In this document: positions 34,641-46,200 of the stretch, piece by piece
Layout of the letters: every line of letters begins with the position of its first letter
Numbering within the stretch: the stretch's first letter is position 1
Assembly (NCBI GenBank): GCA_022478985.1
Contig: JAKSZP010009195.1
Span: 62,001-126,000, forward strand
Reading direction: 5' to 3'
Length of the DNA: 64,000 nt
Source: Massospora cicadina
Taxonomy: Eukaryota > Entomophthoromycota > Entomophthoromycetes > Entomophthorales > Entomophthoraceae
Notes under the pieces: model-generated
The model's input: the letters and a program-made list of their open reading frames with translations, nothing else
Databases searched by the model: none
Told to the model about the DNA's origin: nothing
Position numbers and translations under genes: made by a program

Positions 34641-34927
34641 TCTGGCTTTTAACATAAGTCCCTTTGGGAGAGTGTCAGCAAGCTGGATCCTCAGAATACC
34701 CAGCTTTCAATAAAGCATGCCTTGGAAGAAGTTCCTGATTATGTTGAGAAAATTAAGCATAAAATTAGCCAGAAGTGTCAGGGCTATTTTAATACACCTA
34801 GTGAGTTTCTGGACAGTCTAAATACTATAAGCCACTGGTAAAATTGAGGATTGATTAGAGAAACTTCGTCCCAATTAAGTGTGCAAGAATCTGATTATCA
34901 AGTGAGAAATCCTCAGAATATCACAAC

Positions 34928-34947
34928 TGGTGCTCACTCAAAATTGG
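34928..34947 (+). other. Element A primer-binding site
   Basis: TGGTGCTCACTCAAAATTGG lies 2 bases after the 5' LTR end (ATATCACA). The 3' LTR shares the preceding sequence but not this site, which fixes the LTR boundary. Confidence 0.65.
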
Positions 34948-36173
34948 TGACACTCTCCAAAATGAATTTACAAAACCAATTCCTGGAAGATTTGGCCAGA
35001 CAAGAAAGTGACAACAAGATGGAAACTAGTGACAAGGAAATCTTGGATTATTTCAATACCAGCTGCCAAGACTCTGAAGTGGGTATCTCCTAATCTATGG
35101 ATCTTATCACAGTGGGGGAACTTATTAATATACAACAAACCCAATTGATCTTACATCTGAAAGCATTTAAGCTATGCTGGAACCCTATATCAGGCTTATA
35201 GGATTGGTACTTCATAAACCAATCCCTCCTTGGGCCTGTTCTACTACCTTAAGGATCAGGCGCTCAAGATGGAGATATACATGAAGTACCACGATGCAAC
35301 CATGGCATCTCTTGCCAAACGTCTCACAATAAGTCAAGCAACTAAAGAATTCCTGGTTAACTTTGTTCAACCCTCAAAATAAGCATACCCAGCAAATCAT
35401 TTCTAGAAAAAAAACTGGAAATAACAGAATTCTACCATGTGCAAGGGGAGTAATAATCCTCTCAAAATGTGCTACTGAACAAACTGAATTCTAGATTTGC
35501 TGAAGTCTGAAAAGCAATTGTGGATAATATGGGACTTGCCAATGAAGCTCATGGGAGATTAAACACCCTTGAGGAGCTTCTAAATGAAGGAGTCCCAAAG
35601 ATAGCCACAGAAGTCCTTACTCACCGTGGGTTATCACATGAACGGTTACAAAGCATGAATAACCACTGTCAAAGACTGGAAACACATTCAGATTTTCTAT
35701 TATCTCAGTCAGAATGACTTAACATACTTGCCAATATGGGCTAAAGAAATCACCTGGAGTTAGATGCAATGGTCGATGACTTTGAGAATTATGTTTATGG
35801 TGAGCTGGATACTGTAAAAACATCAAAGACCTTGCAGCAAAACCAGCTGTCCCAAATGAGAATGAAGAGGATGCCCAGATCAAATAGGAAACTTCAAAAA
35901 TTTGGACTGTGGTATTAAGCTTGCAGGCTAGAGATACTGAATTTACTCAAAAAAAGGGAACTTAAAAAGCAGTTGGTAACTACAAATTCTAGAATAGACA
36001 ATATGGCTGAAGATAATAAAAGCAATCAAGCTTTATTAGAGAAGTATGACAACCTTAAAAAGGATTCAGATCCCTCAAACAGCAAAGCTGTTAGTGCTCA
36101 CCCAGCCAAGAAAAAAAGAAATAGGAAAAAGCTCTGCTTATTTGTCCAAAAAACAATTTGGAAAAACAACTAA
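34948..36173 (+). pseudogene. Element A coiled-coil Gag-like ORF
   Basis: Fragments at 34851-35093, 35520-35717 and 35973-36173 lie in the same frame and are rich in charged heptads, for example RLNTLEELLNEGV and MAEDNKSNQALLEKYDNLKK, ending in a basic tract KKKRNRKK. The frame is broken by stops. No capsid, zinc knuckle, protease or RT motif is seen, so A appears to carry only this helical protein. Confidence 0.45.
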
Positions 36174-36447
36174 GGGCTGAATTCAAGCATCAGAATCCAG
36201 TAATTCAGAGCATTATCATGAAATTGAATCATCAAGAATTGAAATTGATGCAGAAGCCTATATTTCAAAAATCCATTATATGCCTAGAGTTCTGGCATCA
36301 ATTCCAATTCCAGATACTCCCCAACGGGAAAGAGGGCTGATTATGAATAAGGATACACCAAGACGTTAAATAAGAAGCTGTTCCCACAGTTTTGACAACC
36401 CTAACTGGCCCAAAACCATCTCTAAAAAGGCTCAATAAGCTGGCCAA

Positions 36448-36640
36448 TCAAAAATAATAATAATATTAATGTTATAATAAAATAAAATAAAAACATATAA
36501 AAAATATCAGCATTGCAATATAAATAAAAAAATAGTAAAAGAAAAATAAATAATCATATTAATAATATTAATAAAATAATAATAAAAGAAAAAAAGTATA
36601 TAAATAAAATAATAAAATATATATATAACACCTAATTGAT
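36448..36640. repeat. AT-rich low-complexity tract
   Basis: An almost pure A/T stretch of AATAAT, AAATA and ATATAT units near the 3' end of the internal region of A. Confidence 0.8.
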
Positions 36641-36764
36641 AGTTTAGTTCACACTTGGAGATGAGGAGAGGATCCAACTCCAGAATCATCAGCTGTTTGG
36701 GCCAAAATCAACAAATGACGATCATCAATGAAGGCTAATTGGGAGCATAGGGCTCATGTTTGAG

Positions 36765-36779
36765 TCAAGTGGGGAGATA
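36765..36779 (+). other. Element A polypurine tract
   Basis: CAAGTGGGGAGATA directly precedes the 3' LTR start. Confidence 0.55.
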
Positions 36780-38145
36780 TATTAGATTCTGCAGTTGACT
36801 CAAAAATAAACTTTTTGACAACCAACAGATTGGGCCAATTCCCCACCTAATGCTTGAGCTAATACTCTAATTAAAACCTATTACAATAACATGTCTAGGG
36901 CCAATTATTGCAACGTGGATTTAATTATTTTATTTAAAATTGGCCTGAATACATACGCACATTTAGGCCAACCATCTCTGCAACTACTTGGCTCAGGGCA
37001 ATAACTCAATGTCAAATTAATCCAATTATTCTATTGGAAGCTCAGGCCAAACACACTCGCACAGTTGGGCTAATTATCACTGCACTAAACCTCAGCAACT
37101 AGTCTCAACTAATCAGGATCAATATTAAATAATAAGCATGACAAATCATCTGGGATTGACCTGAAGGTAACTTCTACAAATCAAATGAATGAATAGACGA
37201 GAAGAACATAATTCTTTCCTGTCTCAGGGCAAATTTCATATGTCAATCCTTGTAATCGGCGTGATAGCACTTGTACATGGACTGCCCAAATGGGAGTACC
37301 TAGTGCTATTGAGAGGACAATTGACATCCCAATTAGGGAGTCATTTTTTTCAGCTGTGTGATAAAAACTTGAGAGACTGGTCAAAAATGCTTTCCCACCT
37401 ATGACAAATTTTGTATGTTGGTAAGCGTAATTGGCATGATAGCACTTACACATGGACTTCCCAAATGGGAGTACTAGGTGCTTTCAAGAGAGGCCTGCCA
37501 ATGTCTCAATTAAGGGTATTTCATTTACTTAATTTGACCATGAAAGTTCCCAGAATTTGTATTTCGTCAGCATTATGAGAAAACACATTTTGAGATGATC
37601 CTAGGACCATTTTGCATGCTCAATATTGCAAATTTCTGTCCCTGAAATCCTCCAAAATACAAGAGTATTTTGCCACCAATAAACCTAGAAATAGGTCTCA
37701 GTCATATCAGTTCAAGAGCCAAACTGAGGTGAAAAATAATATGTGAGATTGTGTGCTTGAATGTGGCCAGGAGATGCCCTAGAGGTATAAATATTGGCGC
37801 TTGGCTTAATGAATAATTATCAAATAATCTAGTCTTAAATAAAGAATTATTTTTTTATTTTCTAACTGTTTTTTAACTTTCTTCCCTTTGGGAGAGTGTC
37901 AGCAAGCTGGATCCTTGGAATACCAGCTTGCAATTAAACCTTCCTTGGAAGAAATTCCCAATTACATTGAGAAATTAAGCCCAAAATTGGAGAAAGTTTG
38001 GGGCTATTTTAATACGCCTAGTGAGTTTCTGAACGGTCTAAATAACATAAGCCACTGGAAAAATTGAGGAGAAGTTAAAGGAACTTCCTTCTCATTAAGC
38101 GTGCAGTAATCTGATTATCAAGAGAGTGATCCTCAGAATATCACA
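36780..38145 (+). repeat. Element A 3' LTR (intact reference copy)
   Basis: 1366 bp. Its four parts match 12414-12858, 20227-20798, 32319-32385 and 34640-34925, which proves the order of insertions into the 5' LTR. It carries an internal duplication of about 175 bp (near 37250 and 37430). Confidence 0.8.
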
Positions 38146-39832
38146 AACAGATCAGCCAAATGTTGCTAAGATTAAACAGCTACTCACTCATGAGCCAACT
38201 GACTTTATATTATCCTTATTTTTTGGAGACACAAACAAGACTAACTATGGCAGGACTATGAGCAATTCCACGGCATGAAGTGCACTCAAGTTTTGTCCTT
38301 TATGAGTAGCATCAAGCGTTTAGGGCAATATATTATGGGATAGCTGCAGCCCACTATAAAAAATTCCTAAATGACAATTGTTTTCAACATGCTCTAATTA
38401 AGAAGGTCTTCCAATGGAACCAACAGAATATGAATGTAATGCGCTCCTTGCACAATCAGCTTAAATCAAGTAGATATGGGGTACAACAAGACATTGAATA
38501 TAATCACAAGCTCAGTCATCAAGTCTCACAACGTCTAAATGAGCTTATCAATAAGTTAAAATGTAATTTTATTGAAATCAGTCATCATACTATGAATAAA
38601 TGAGGTGCCACAGCTTCATGGCGTAAATGAGGTAAATCAGTTCCATATGGAATCTTGAAATGCAGTAAATGCTGTCAAATCAGAAGTTTATTAATCCAAA
38701 TCAGTGGGGGAGCTCAGTCAATATACCCAACAAGAAATGAAGGTTACTGCCCAACATATTTGAAGCATGGCTGAAGCGACACTAACCTTTAGGAGGAACT
38801 ATGAAATCTACAAAGCTCACAGATGGCCATGCGCCACGAGATCAATGCCCTCAAGGCTTCTTGTGTTTTTTGACTAAAATTTAGGAGACATTTTGTGGGC
38901 TAACAATGGGCTCTACCATATCACATGAGAGTTGCAGGATGCCAAAATAGATCAAAAAAGCTAAAAATATTAATCTTCAGACTTTTTATTGCGCTATGAA
39001 GTGAGGTTGCCACTCTTAAAAAAAATTCAAAATATTTGAATAACGGGATCTAGAAGAATAACTGACTTGGGAGTAATGCATGGAGACTTATCTAATCATT
39101 AGTTGCCAATGTTTTCTGAGTTTACCACCAAGAATAAAGTATAATAAATGAAGAAGCCCCCTCTGAAGTGGAGTCAGCTTAAGCTGAAATTACTCAGCCC
39201 CAATGATTCATGCCAGCTGCGCTATTGTCATTGCCCTCTTTGACCGGCCCTTCTAGCCAGCCTTGGGGCATTGTTAGGGAACCCAGCAACCCAGAACCTC
39301 AATTTGAGCCTTCTTATGCTGCGTTCAGACCAAAAACCTCCACTATTTCCTTCCATACTTTTCAACAATCCAATCCCATCAACACGACCAAGTTCACTTG
39401 ATATGAAAATGCGCAGTTGTTTATTAGGATATTTAGAATGACGATGCATGGAGCTAAAGACTTATTAAAGGCCATGAATATGGTCAATTGTTTAGATGAT
39501 CAAAGTAAAGACATGATTATGCCTTATCTTCCAGATGACTGATGTAGTTACGCTGAAGTTGAGATTGAAGTACTATGTGAATTTAGTAGCCTTGAAAGAA
39601 ATGCTACCTGAAAGGCTGATTAAAAGTCAATTAAGTTCCAGAAAAATGAGACTATTTCTGAGCTCACCAATCATTTCTACCATAAGGCCCAGGTCTTACT
39701 GGGAGACAATATTATGGTCAGCTTTGACGTGAAAATTGTCTTGCAAAATGCTACCAAAAACTACCCCAACCTCTACCATCTACTGCTTCCTACATTGGTT
39801 AAGGAGTTGGATACTCCTTCCATGAATGAATC
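38146..39832 (+). pseudogene. Element F gag remnants
   Basis: A helical region near 38380-38600 (HNQLKSSRYGVQQDIEYNHK) is followed by a Pro/Ser-rich stretch at 39210-39401. The capsid-like domain lies near 39400-39830 (AQLFIRIFRMTMHGAKDLLK and ISELTNHFYHKAQVLLGDN, in shifted frames). It resembles the Gag capsid of E, so F and E are related lineages. It is interrupted at 39832 by E. Confidence 0.5.
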
Positions 39833-40452
39833 TGTTGGAGATACAACTAAGATGACCAAATTTACTCCATATCGAGATTTGATATCTTGGTCTAATGAAA
39901 TTAAAAAATCCATGACGGGTATTTCCAATTTTCAATTTGACCAAAGAAAGACCCTTTGAAGTTATCAACCTCCTATGATGGGTGAGTCTAACCAATCTGA
40001 AGAAGCTCAGCAATCTGAGACAACCAAGCAATTTTGAAATGACCAATCATTTTGAAGGGCTAAACTCTTGCTAAGAAGGTCGATCACATCTAACAAGAGC
40101 TCTATTAGATCCAATCATCACAAGTCCTTTAATAATAATGATAATCAATAATATCAGTCTCTGGTAGGAAAGATCTTACCTCAGGTGAATCACGGAAGTC
40201 CTCGTGAAGAACCACAAAATTTTCCCCTATAAATATCTCTGATTTTTAATTAATAAAGTATCTCAATTCTAGTTTCATGTAGCCTAATTTTGATCTATTT
40301 CATACAAGGTTCTGTATTTCCAATTGGAACCAACTATAGCAATGGAACTAATAACTATGTTGCAATTGTGACAATCTTCACTAGAGCCACGGAACTAATA
40401 ATTTCGTAGCCTTTTTAGCGCCTGCTTATCTTAATTTTTCATGAAATTAATA
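39833..40452 (+). repeat. Element E 5' LTR
   Basis: TGTTGGAGATACAAC to ATTAATA. The expected terminal CAACA appears as TAATA here and CAATA in the 3' LTR, consistent with C-to-T decay. The open frames 39714-39959 and 47203-47574 that cross LTRs are not genes. Confidence 0.85.
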
Positions 40453-40453
40453 C

Positions 40454-40470
40454 TGGTGCTCCCTGCCAGG
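40454..40470 (+). other. Element E primer-binding site
   Basis: TGGTGCTCCCTGCCAGG, one base after the LTR. It shares the TGGTGCTC core with elements A and B. Confidence 0.65.
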
Positions 40471-40554
40471 TCTGCTTCTGAGGCTACCAGGTGAAAAAAT
40501 ACTTTCACAACGATGAATACATCAAGCTAAGAGAGCCCCTCTTCAGCTGAATCA

Positions 40555-42840
40555 TTGAGTATTTCCCAATGGGTACACTCTAACTGGCAAAATTTGCCTT
40601 CCACTAATATCAATAATCTACAATTTCAAGCTTCAATGGACTTGGCCATCGAGGGATCTGACCAATCTAATTATAAGATTCAAGCCGCAAATGTTGAAGA
40701 AACCGTTAAAAGCTTGATTAGAGGGGCTATTCAGCCTGGTGCTCACCCTAATCATGACTGAGCGTCTAAAGTTGCTGACAACATGATGAACTTATATAAC
40801 TGAGCGGTGTTACAGCCTACCAAAGTTGATTTGGCTATAACTGAGCAGTATCTCTGGCATTACATACATCCTGCTATTCATCATTTACTTCAGATTTTGG
40901 GGTTGCATCATCTCAAAATCCAGCACCAGTTGAATCTAGCACAACAATTTCACTCTAAACTATCTTCATTTTATGAAATGACATCCAACTTTGGAAGGGA
41001 TAATTGAGAGGCCATTCTCAATAATAGAAGAGAAATCAATGAGATTCATAACCAGTTAGTGAGAATCGATAATGGAGTTGTGGGATACATCAGACAAGAA
41101 GTATCTCATCAAGTTAGCAATGCAACTAACCCTATTCACCACCAGATTACCTCCCTGGAGGATGAGATTAAGAAACAACTGGATCATTTGTGGGCTGAAC
41201 ATGAGAAGAGCTTGGGGGAGCTTAATGGGTTAACCCAACATCTTGTCCAAGTGGTGGGTAATATCAGAGAAGGTGAACCTGGCCCTGTTGGTCCTCCTGG
41301 ACCACCTGGACCACCTAGCTCCCCATCGGTAACCCTAGGGCCTCCTGGGGAACGTGGTCCCCCTGGCCCCATGGGTCACCAAGACCCACAGGGACCATCA
41401 GGTAGAGATGGATCGCAAGGACCCCTGGGACCTCCAGGTCCCCTTGGCTCTTCGCTTCCAACAAATTCTGAACCTTTGATGCTCCTATTATCTTGAGTAC
41501 AAACCTTATAAACACAAATCTGAGCCATAGCTCAAGGGTGTTTTTTATCCTTGGAAGGTCTTCCAACCGATCCAGACTATTCCTTAATCAACTTACTGGA
41601 TGGTGTTGAGAATGCACATTGTCTATGCAATGCAAATTAAACTACTCAAGAAACCCGGTTTGCTTCATTGACAGCATCCATTGAGCGGTTGGCTGCCAGA
41701 TGTGAAGTACTCAAGACCAAGCAAATGGAGATGATTACTGCAATTTCCAACTTAAACCGAGCTCCTACTAATGACCATCTTAACCAATGGGTTTAAAATT
41801 TACAAGATGATTTGAACCACTTGAGACAACAAGTTGACCAAGTTCCCCCTCATGTCCATTTCACAGAGTCTGAACCCTCCGAGGCTGGACCAGTCATGGT
41901 ATTGGGGCGTACACGTCTTGAACACTGAAGCCACCCTTTTCAACCTACCTTCATGGATAAGTTTGAACTGGGTGAAGGTAGCATCCATTCTTTTCTTTTC
42001 ATTTATTAATGCGCAATGGATGGAGCTACTGATCAACAGAAGGTCCGCCATATCACCTCTTGCCTAAGCCAGTTTGCTCAAGAGATCATGGTTCCTCATC
42101 TTAAAGTTTGCACCATGTGTGCTCAAGTGAAAAGACGCCCTCATAAAGGAATTTTTGGGAGCGATCAAATCCTTTCCAACCAAAAGCAAGCCTTTATGAG
42201 TATTAAAATTAAATGAGGAGAGACTATCCAGGAATTCGCTAAATGATTCTACCATGAGGCCCAGACACTTGCTACTTGTAACTGGATTACCATTGATGAT
42301 GCTATACTGGCTGTAATGAGTGCGTTCAGTTCTCATACTCAGTTACTACTACACTTGAAATCACTTAAAAGAAATTTCAGCTCCATTATCGACATCAAAG
42401 AAGCGCTTATGGAGATTCCCGCTAGTGTGCCAGGCCAACCAGTACGAAGACTGGTGGCCCTTTGCTGTTTCGCCTTCATTGGTGTGCCAACCCCTACAAG
42501 TCCTGTGTCCAAAACACCAACTAATCACCAACGGCTTCGCCTTTAGCCCCAGGCATCCTTGGAGTATGCTTCAGCAAGACCTGCCCCCTTCCTGGGTGGC
42601 TCAGGCACTTCCATGCTGCCCCACCCTCATGACCCTTCACCAACACATCTGGGCATGCCCTGGAGAGTTCATCTCCTTTCTTGGGCGGCTATGGCACCTC
42701 CCACGCTGTACCCCACTGGGGTTGGTGGCTATGCAGCTCATCCACTGGTAGCCAGCTGGCCAGGTTCCCACTGGTTCCTCATAAGGAGGAGGCATGGGAG
42801 CTGGCAGTGTTGGCCACTCCAGGCATGATCACCCATGCCT
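40555..42840 (+). pseudogene. Element E gag with coiled coil and collagen-like tract
   Basis: Fragments starting at 40555, 40807, 41059, 42016, 42316 and 42559 all lie in one frame, so this was a single Gag of about 760 codons now cut by scattered stops. Order: helical N-terminus; coiled coil ([20 protein letters not shown]); a Gly-X-Y tract at 41272-41454; a second helical stretch (IERLAARCEVLKTKQMEM); the capsid region (FMDKFELGEGSIHSF, then EALMEIPASV near 42400); and a Pro/Gly/His-rich tail. Coiled coil followed by collagen repeat suggests trimer formation. Confidence 0.65.
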
Positions 42841-42869
42841 ATTGGGGATCCTAGTCCTATCTACTCATA

Positions 42870-43600
42870 CTCTAGCTGCTCTAAGCCACTATCAAATAAA
42901 AGTAATAATGGTGCAAGAGAGATGTTTATTAAGAGGGAATGAATGACTATTTATACTACTTTCAGGGCTACTGCGCCCAAGTGCTCTTTGATCAATCAAC
43001 TACTGGAAAACCCATTGGCCTCTTGATTCTAAACTCTATCAGATCATAAACTTTATTCATTCATACTCATAGCAATTTCCTCCAGATCTGCTCATCTGAT
43101 CACTGAATATTAAATTAGGTCAATCCATCCTCAGCATAAGTCGCTGGTTAATTGTATATAAATTTTTATATAAATAGGACTTTGAGCATCCTTGACATGA
43201 GTCGCCGGTGCTCCAAATTAGTTGCAATTCCTAAATGATTGATAACAATTATGTTGACTTTCTGCTGGAAAATCCCACAATCATTTCTTAGGCATTTAGT
43301 GCAGGGATACGATTTCGCTGACTCAAATTACAGTTAGCTAAATCATCGTTAGATGCTGGTAAACAAATACATTGGCTTTCCACCAGAAATTACCACATTC
43401 ATCACAATTTGATAGTCAGCGCCAAACTGGGAATCTGCTGAACCTAAACTCAATTAATATTTTTATAACATCAAATAGTATTGAACTAGGCGATTAGCTG
43501 GCAAACTCACCCAACTAACTGAAACCCCTAATTCAAATACTATTGGGAAGGATTCATCTGGTTAAAATCCTGACAGGGTGGTACATCCGACCTCCTCTAG
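42870..43600. other. Non-coding block inside element E gag
   Basis: About 0.7 kb of AT-rich sequence without a usable frame separates the Gag tail from the zinc knuckle. It could be a solo LTR or another small insertion, but I found no second copy or TSD in the window. Confidence 0.35.
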
Positions 43601-43619
43601 TAACCTCATTCTCACACGT

Positions 43620-43750
43620 ATGCAATGTCACCTAAACCTAAATCCAAACTGAAGAAGGAGCTGTGTACTTATTATGGTCTTGTGGGTCATGTGGTGTCTC
43701 AATGTTGGAAAAAGCAAGCGGAGGAATCAAAAAAAGAGGATTCAGAATAG
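43620..43750 (+). pseudogene. Element E zinc knuckle (one Cys lost)
   Basis: The frame reads LCTYYGLVGHVVSQCWKK: a CX2CX4HX4C nucleocapsid knuckle in which the second Cys is Tyr (TAT at 43673-43675, one G-to-A change). It ends in a stop soon after. Confidence 0.6.
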
Positions 43751-44006
43751 GGCACAAGGCTCCCTGTGCTAACCTACCTCAGGTGCCCTAGTCAAAAACT
43801 TTTGATTCTTCTTTAGATTCTTATGTGGTATCCACTCCCAATGATCTTGATATCCCTGATGAATTATCCAACAGAGACTCTATCTCTGCTTATGCTTCCT
43901 CTTTTTCTTCTAATTACATTCAAATGACTAATTCCTCAGTATTCTCAATCCCAAACTTTAGCACTGATGTAACCCAGGTGGAAGTCATTGTGCATAAGGT
44001 GGAAGT

Positions 44007-44306
44007 TTGGCTATCATTGATATGGGATCACCCAATAATGTAATCTCGTCCAGACTTATGAAGAAAATCAAATTGGCTCCGGGCCTGAACCATTCCCAAG
44101 ACTATGGAACTGCTGGACCTTCCTACACTAAATCTATAGGAGCCTATTCCTCTCTTCCAATGTGTTTTGAAAAGTTGGTTGTGTCAGCCCCTGAAGTGGT
44201 ATTGGATAACAACTGCTATTCTCTGCTCTTAGGAACTAAGTTTCTCAACAATTTTGATGTGATAATCAGTTTTAAAGACAAATATCTTTCTTTAATTGGG
44301 TACTGA
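44007..44306 (+). pseudogene. Element E protease (DTGS changed to DMGS)
   Basis: 100 codons open. The active-site loop reads AIIDMGSPNNVIS, with Thr replaced by Met (ATG at 44022-44024, an ACG-to-ATG transition). The domain continues to LLLGTKFLNNFDVIISFKD, the usual flap/helix end. A frameshift separates it from the preceding frame. Confidence 0.7.
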
Positions 44307-44929
44307 GTACCTTTAATCTTACATGATGTTCCCACTAGCAAAGGCAAACTCAAACGACGTGTTTGCTTACTGGAAATGCCTCACTTCTATCTCACATCTC
44401 TAACACTGAATCCTGGGTCCAAGGACTATACTTCCACCTCCATCAGCTTGTGCCTCTGAGGGCATGCGATTATATTCTAACTCTCCGATTACTATTCCCC
44501 CCAAAGCTCAAATCATTGTTGATATGGGCGTACAAGTATTTGTACCCCCTGATCATTTATTAGAGATCTTCAGTAACCAAAATCCCTCCCATTTGGAGGC
44601 CTTACCCTGCCCAGGTATCCTTGATCCTGCCTATGATGGGACGTTTTCAATTCTACTGGCTAATCTCACTTCCCGACCTATGTGATTTAATCACAATAAT
44701 CCCATCGCTTATGTGCAGCCTAACACCTGTGAATGACATTATCCATCTCAGGATGTGGAGATTTACGCAAATTTGGGCTGGAAGATTTCCCTATCATTGC
44801 TATAATTGACGTCAAATTTGGGGATTCACTTACTTCATATCAACAGCTTGAAGCTGAGGCCCTGATTGAAGATATTCGTATATCTTTGCCCAAGGTCCAG
44901 GGGATTTTAGCCTAATGAAAGAGGTACAG

Positions 44930-45560
44930 CATCAGGTGAAAACCGGGGATACTCCCCCTATTTAAGCTCAACCATATTGCAAATCCAAAGTTGAGGAGGC
45001 TCAGGTCCAGTGGAACTGAAATAACTCCAGGCTGGGCTACTAACGACTTCTAAGAGTCCCTGGCTTCCCCTCTACTACTCATCTGAAAAAAGGATGGGGG
45101 TCACCAAGTGGTTATGGAGTATCATTGACTCAATGCTGCTACTCAAAAGGATTTTTATCCTTTACCTCACATAGATGATTCATTGAGATTATTGTCAGGA
45201 TCACAATATTTTTCTGCCATGGACCTTGCGAGTGGTTATTGGCAAATTGATCTTGCCCCAGAAGATTGTCAAAAATGTGCTCTAATTTCTAGTGAGGGAC
45301 TATTTGAGCCAACTCATATGCCGCAGAGGCTTTGCAATGCCCTCGCTACTTTTCAATGAGCCATGGATGGCTTGTTTGGGGATTTGAAACTTTCTTGTGT
45401 TTTAGTTTATCTAGATGATGTTACTAATTTTTCACGCACTTTTAATGAGCATTTGGCTCATTTGAAGGAAGTTTTTGGCCAACTGCGTCATGCCTCACTT
45501 AAGCTTAAACCATCGAAGTGTGCTTTTTTTAAAACTGAGATAGGATTTTTTGTAACATAA
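44930..45560 (+). pseudogene. Element E reverse transcriptase
   Basis: Palm motifs FSAMDLASGYWQIDLAPED and an intact YLDD (codons 45408-45419) in VLVYLDDVTNFSRTF, then thumb LKLKPSKCAFFKTEIGF. A TGA at 45358-45360 in FQxAMDG breaks the domain, and a stop at 45558 ends the frame. Confidence 0.75.
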
Positions 45561-45569
45561 AGTTAATTT

Positions 45570-46200
45570 TGAAGGTATTTTACCCTTATCTAATAAGATA
45601 CAAGCTATTTTGGACATGCCTGTTCCCAAAAGCTTGCGCAATATCCAAGTTTTTTTAGGTATGGTTGGTTATTATTGACAATTCATCCCCCTATTTTGCA
45701 GAGATTACGGAACCTTTAGTTTACCTTCTGCATAAAGAAGTTCATTTTGTATGGGAAGAATCACAGCAACAATCCTTTGATCTGTTGCGCCAAGCCTTAA
45801 TGAGTGCCCCCATCTTAGCCCATCCTGACTTTTCCAAACCTTTTATACTATTTACTGATGCCAGTGATATTGCTATTGGGGCCATTCTGGCTCAACATGA
45901 TACCAATATGGTTGATCACCCCATCACGTACTATAGTAAACTCATTTCTAAGGCCAAACGCAATTATAGTGTTACTGAAAGAGAATGCCTCACTGTGTTG
46001 TCCACCATTAAGCATTTTCGCCCTTATTTATATGGCAAGCATTTCACTATTGTAACGGATCACGCTTCCCTGAAGTGGTTGCAACAAATGAAGGATCCTG
46101 ATGGGCTTTAAAGCTCCAAAATTATGACTTCACTATTCAACATTGTGCTGGAGCTATACATCAAAACGCTGATGGCCTTTCTTGATTGCCTATCTTAACA
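45570..46200 (+). pseudogene. Element E RT connection and RNase H
   Basis: Open at 45665-46111: APILAHPDFSKPFILFTDAS, then NYSVTERECLTVLSTIKHF and FTIVTDHASLKWLQQMKDP carry the D, E and D catalytic positions of RNase H. Two arginine positions read TGA: YY*QFI at 45676-45678 and LS*LP at 46183-46185, both consistent with CGA-to-TGA. Confidence 0.75.

Larger units (their letters stand above)
12414..38145 (+). mobile_element. Element A: non-autonomous LTR element split by later insertions
   Basis: The 5' LTR of A starts at 12414 (TGTTAGATTC) and ends at about 34925, interrupted by B, D and a SINE/LINE-like block. Its own LTR parts are 12414-12858, 20227-20798 and 32319-32385 plus 34640-34925. 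The internal region is 34926-36779 and the intact 3' LTR is 36780-38145 (1366 bp). Homology of the two LTRs stops exactly where a TGGTGCTCAC primer site begins in the left copy. The internal region encodes only coiled-coil Gag-like sequence, so A needs enzymes from another element. No clear TSD is seen. Confidence 0.75.

Noticed and set aside
36448..36640. Possible origin or matrix-attachment site from extreme AT content
   Set aside because: Low complexity alone gives no support for such a function.
37868..38145. The A 3' LTR ending near 37868, giving a tandem A element
   Set aside because: Homology with the 5' LTR continues to 38145, and a primer site follows only that position in the left copy (34928).
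41184..41372. Antisense Gly/Pro-rich frame
   Set aside because: It is the reverse complement of the collagen-like Gag tract; GGN/CCN codons give Gly/Pro on both strands.
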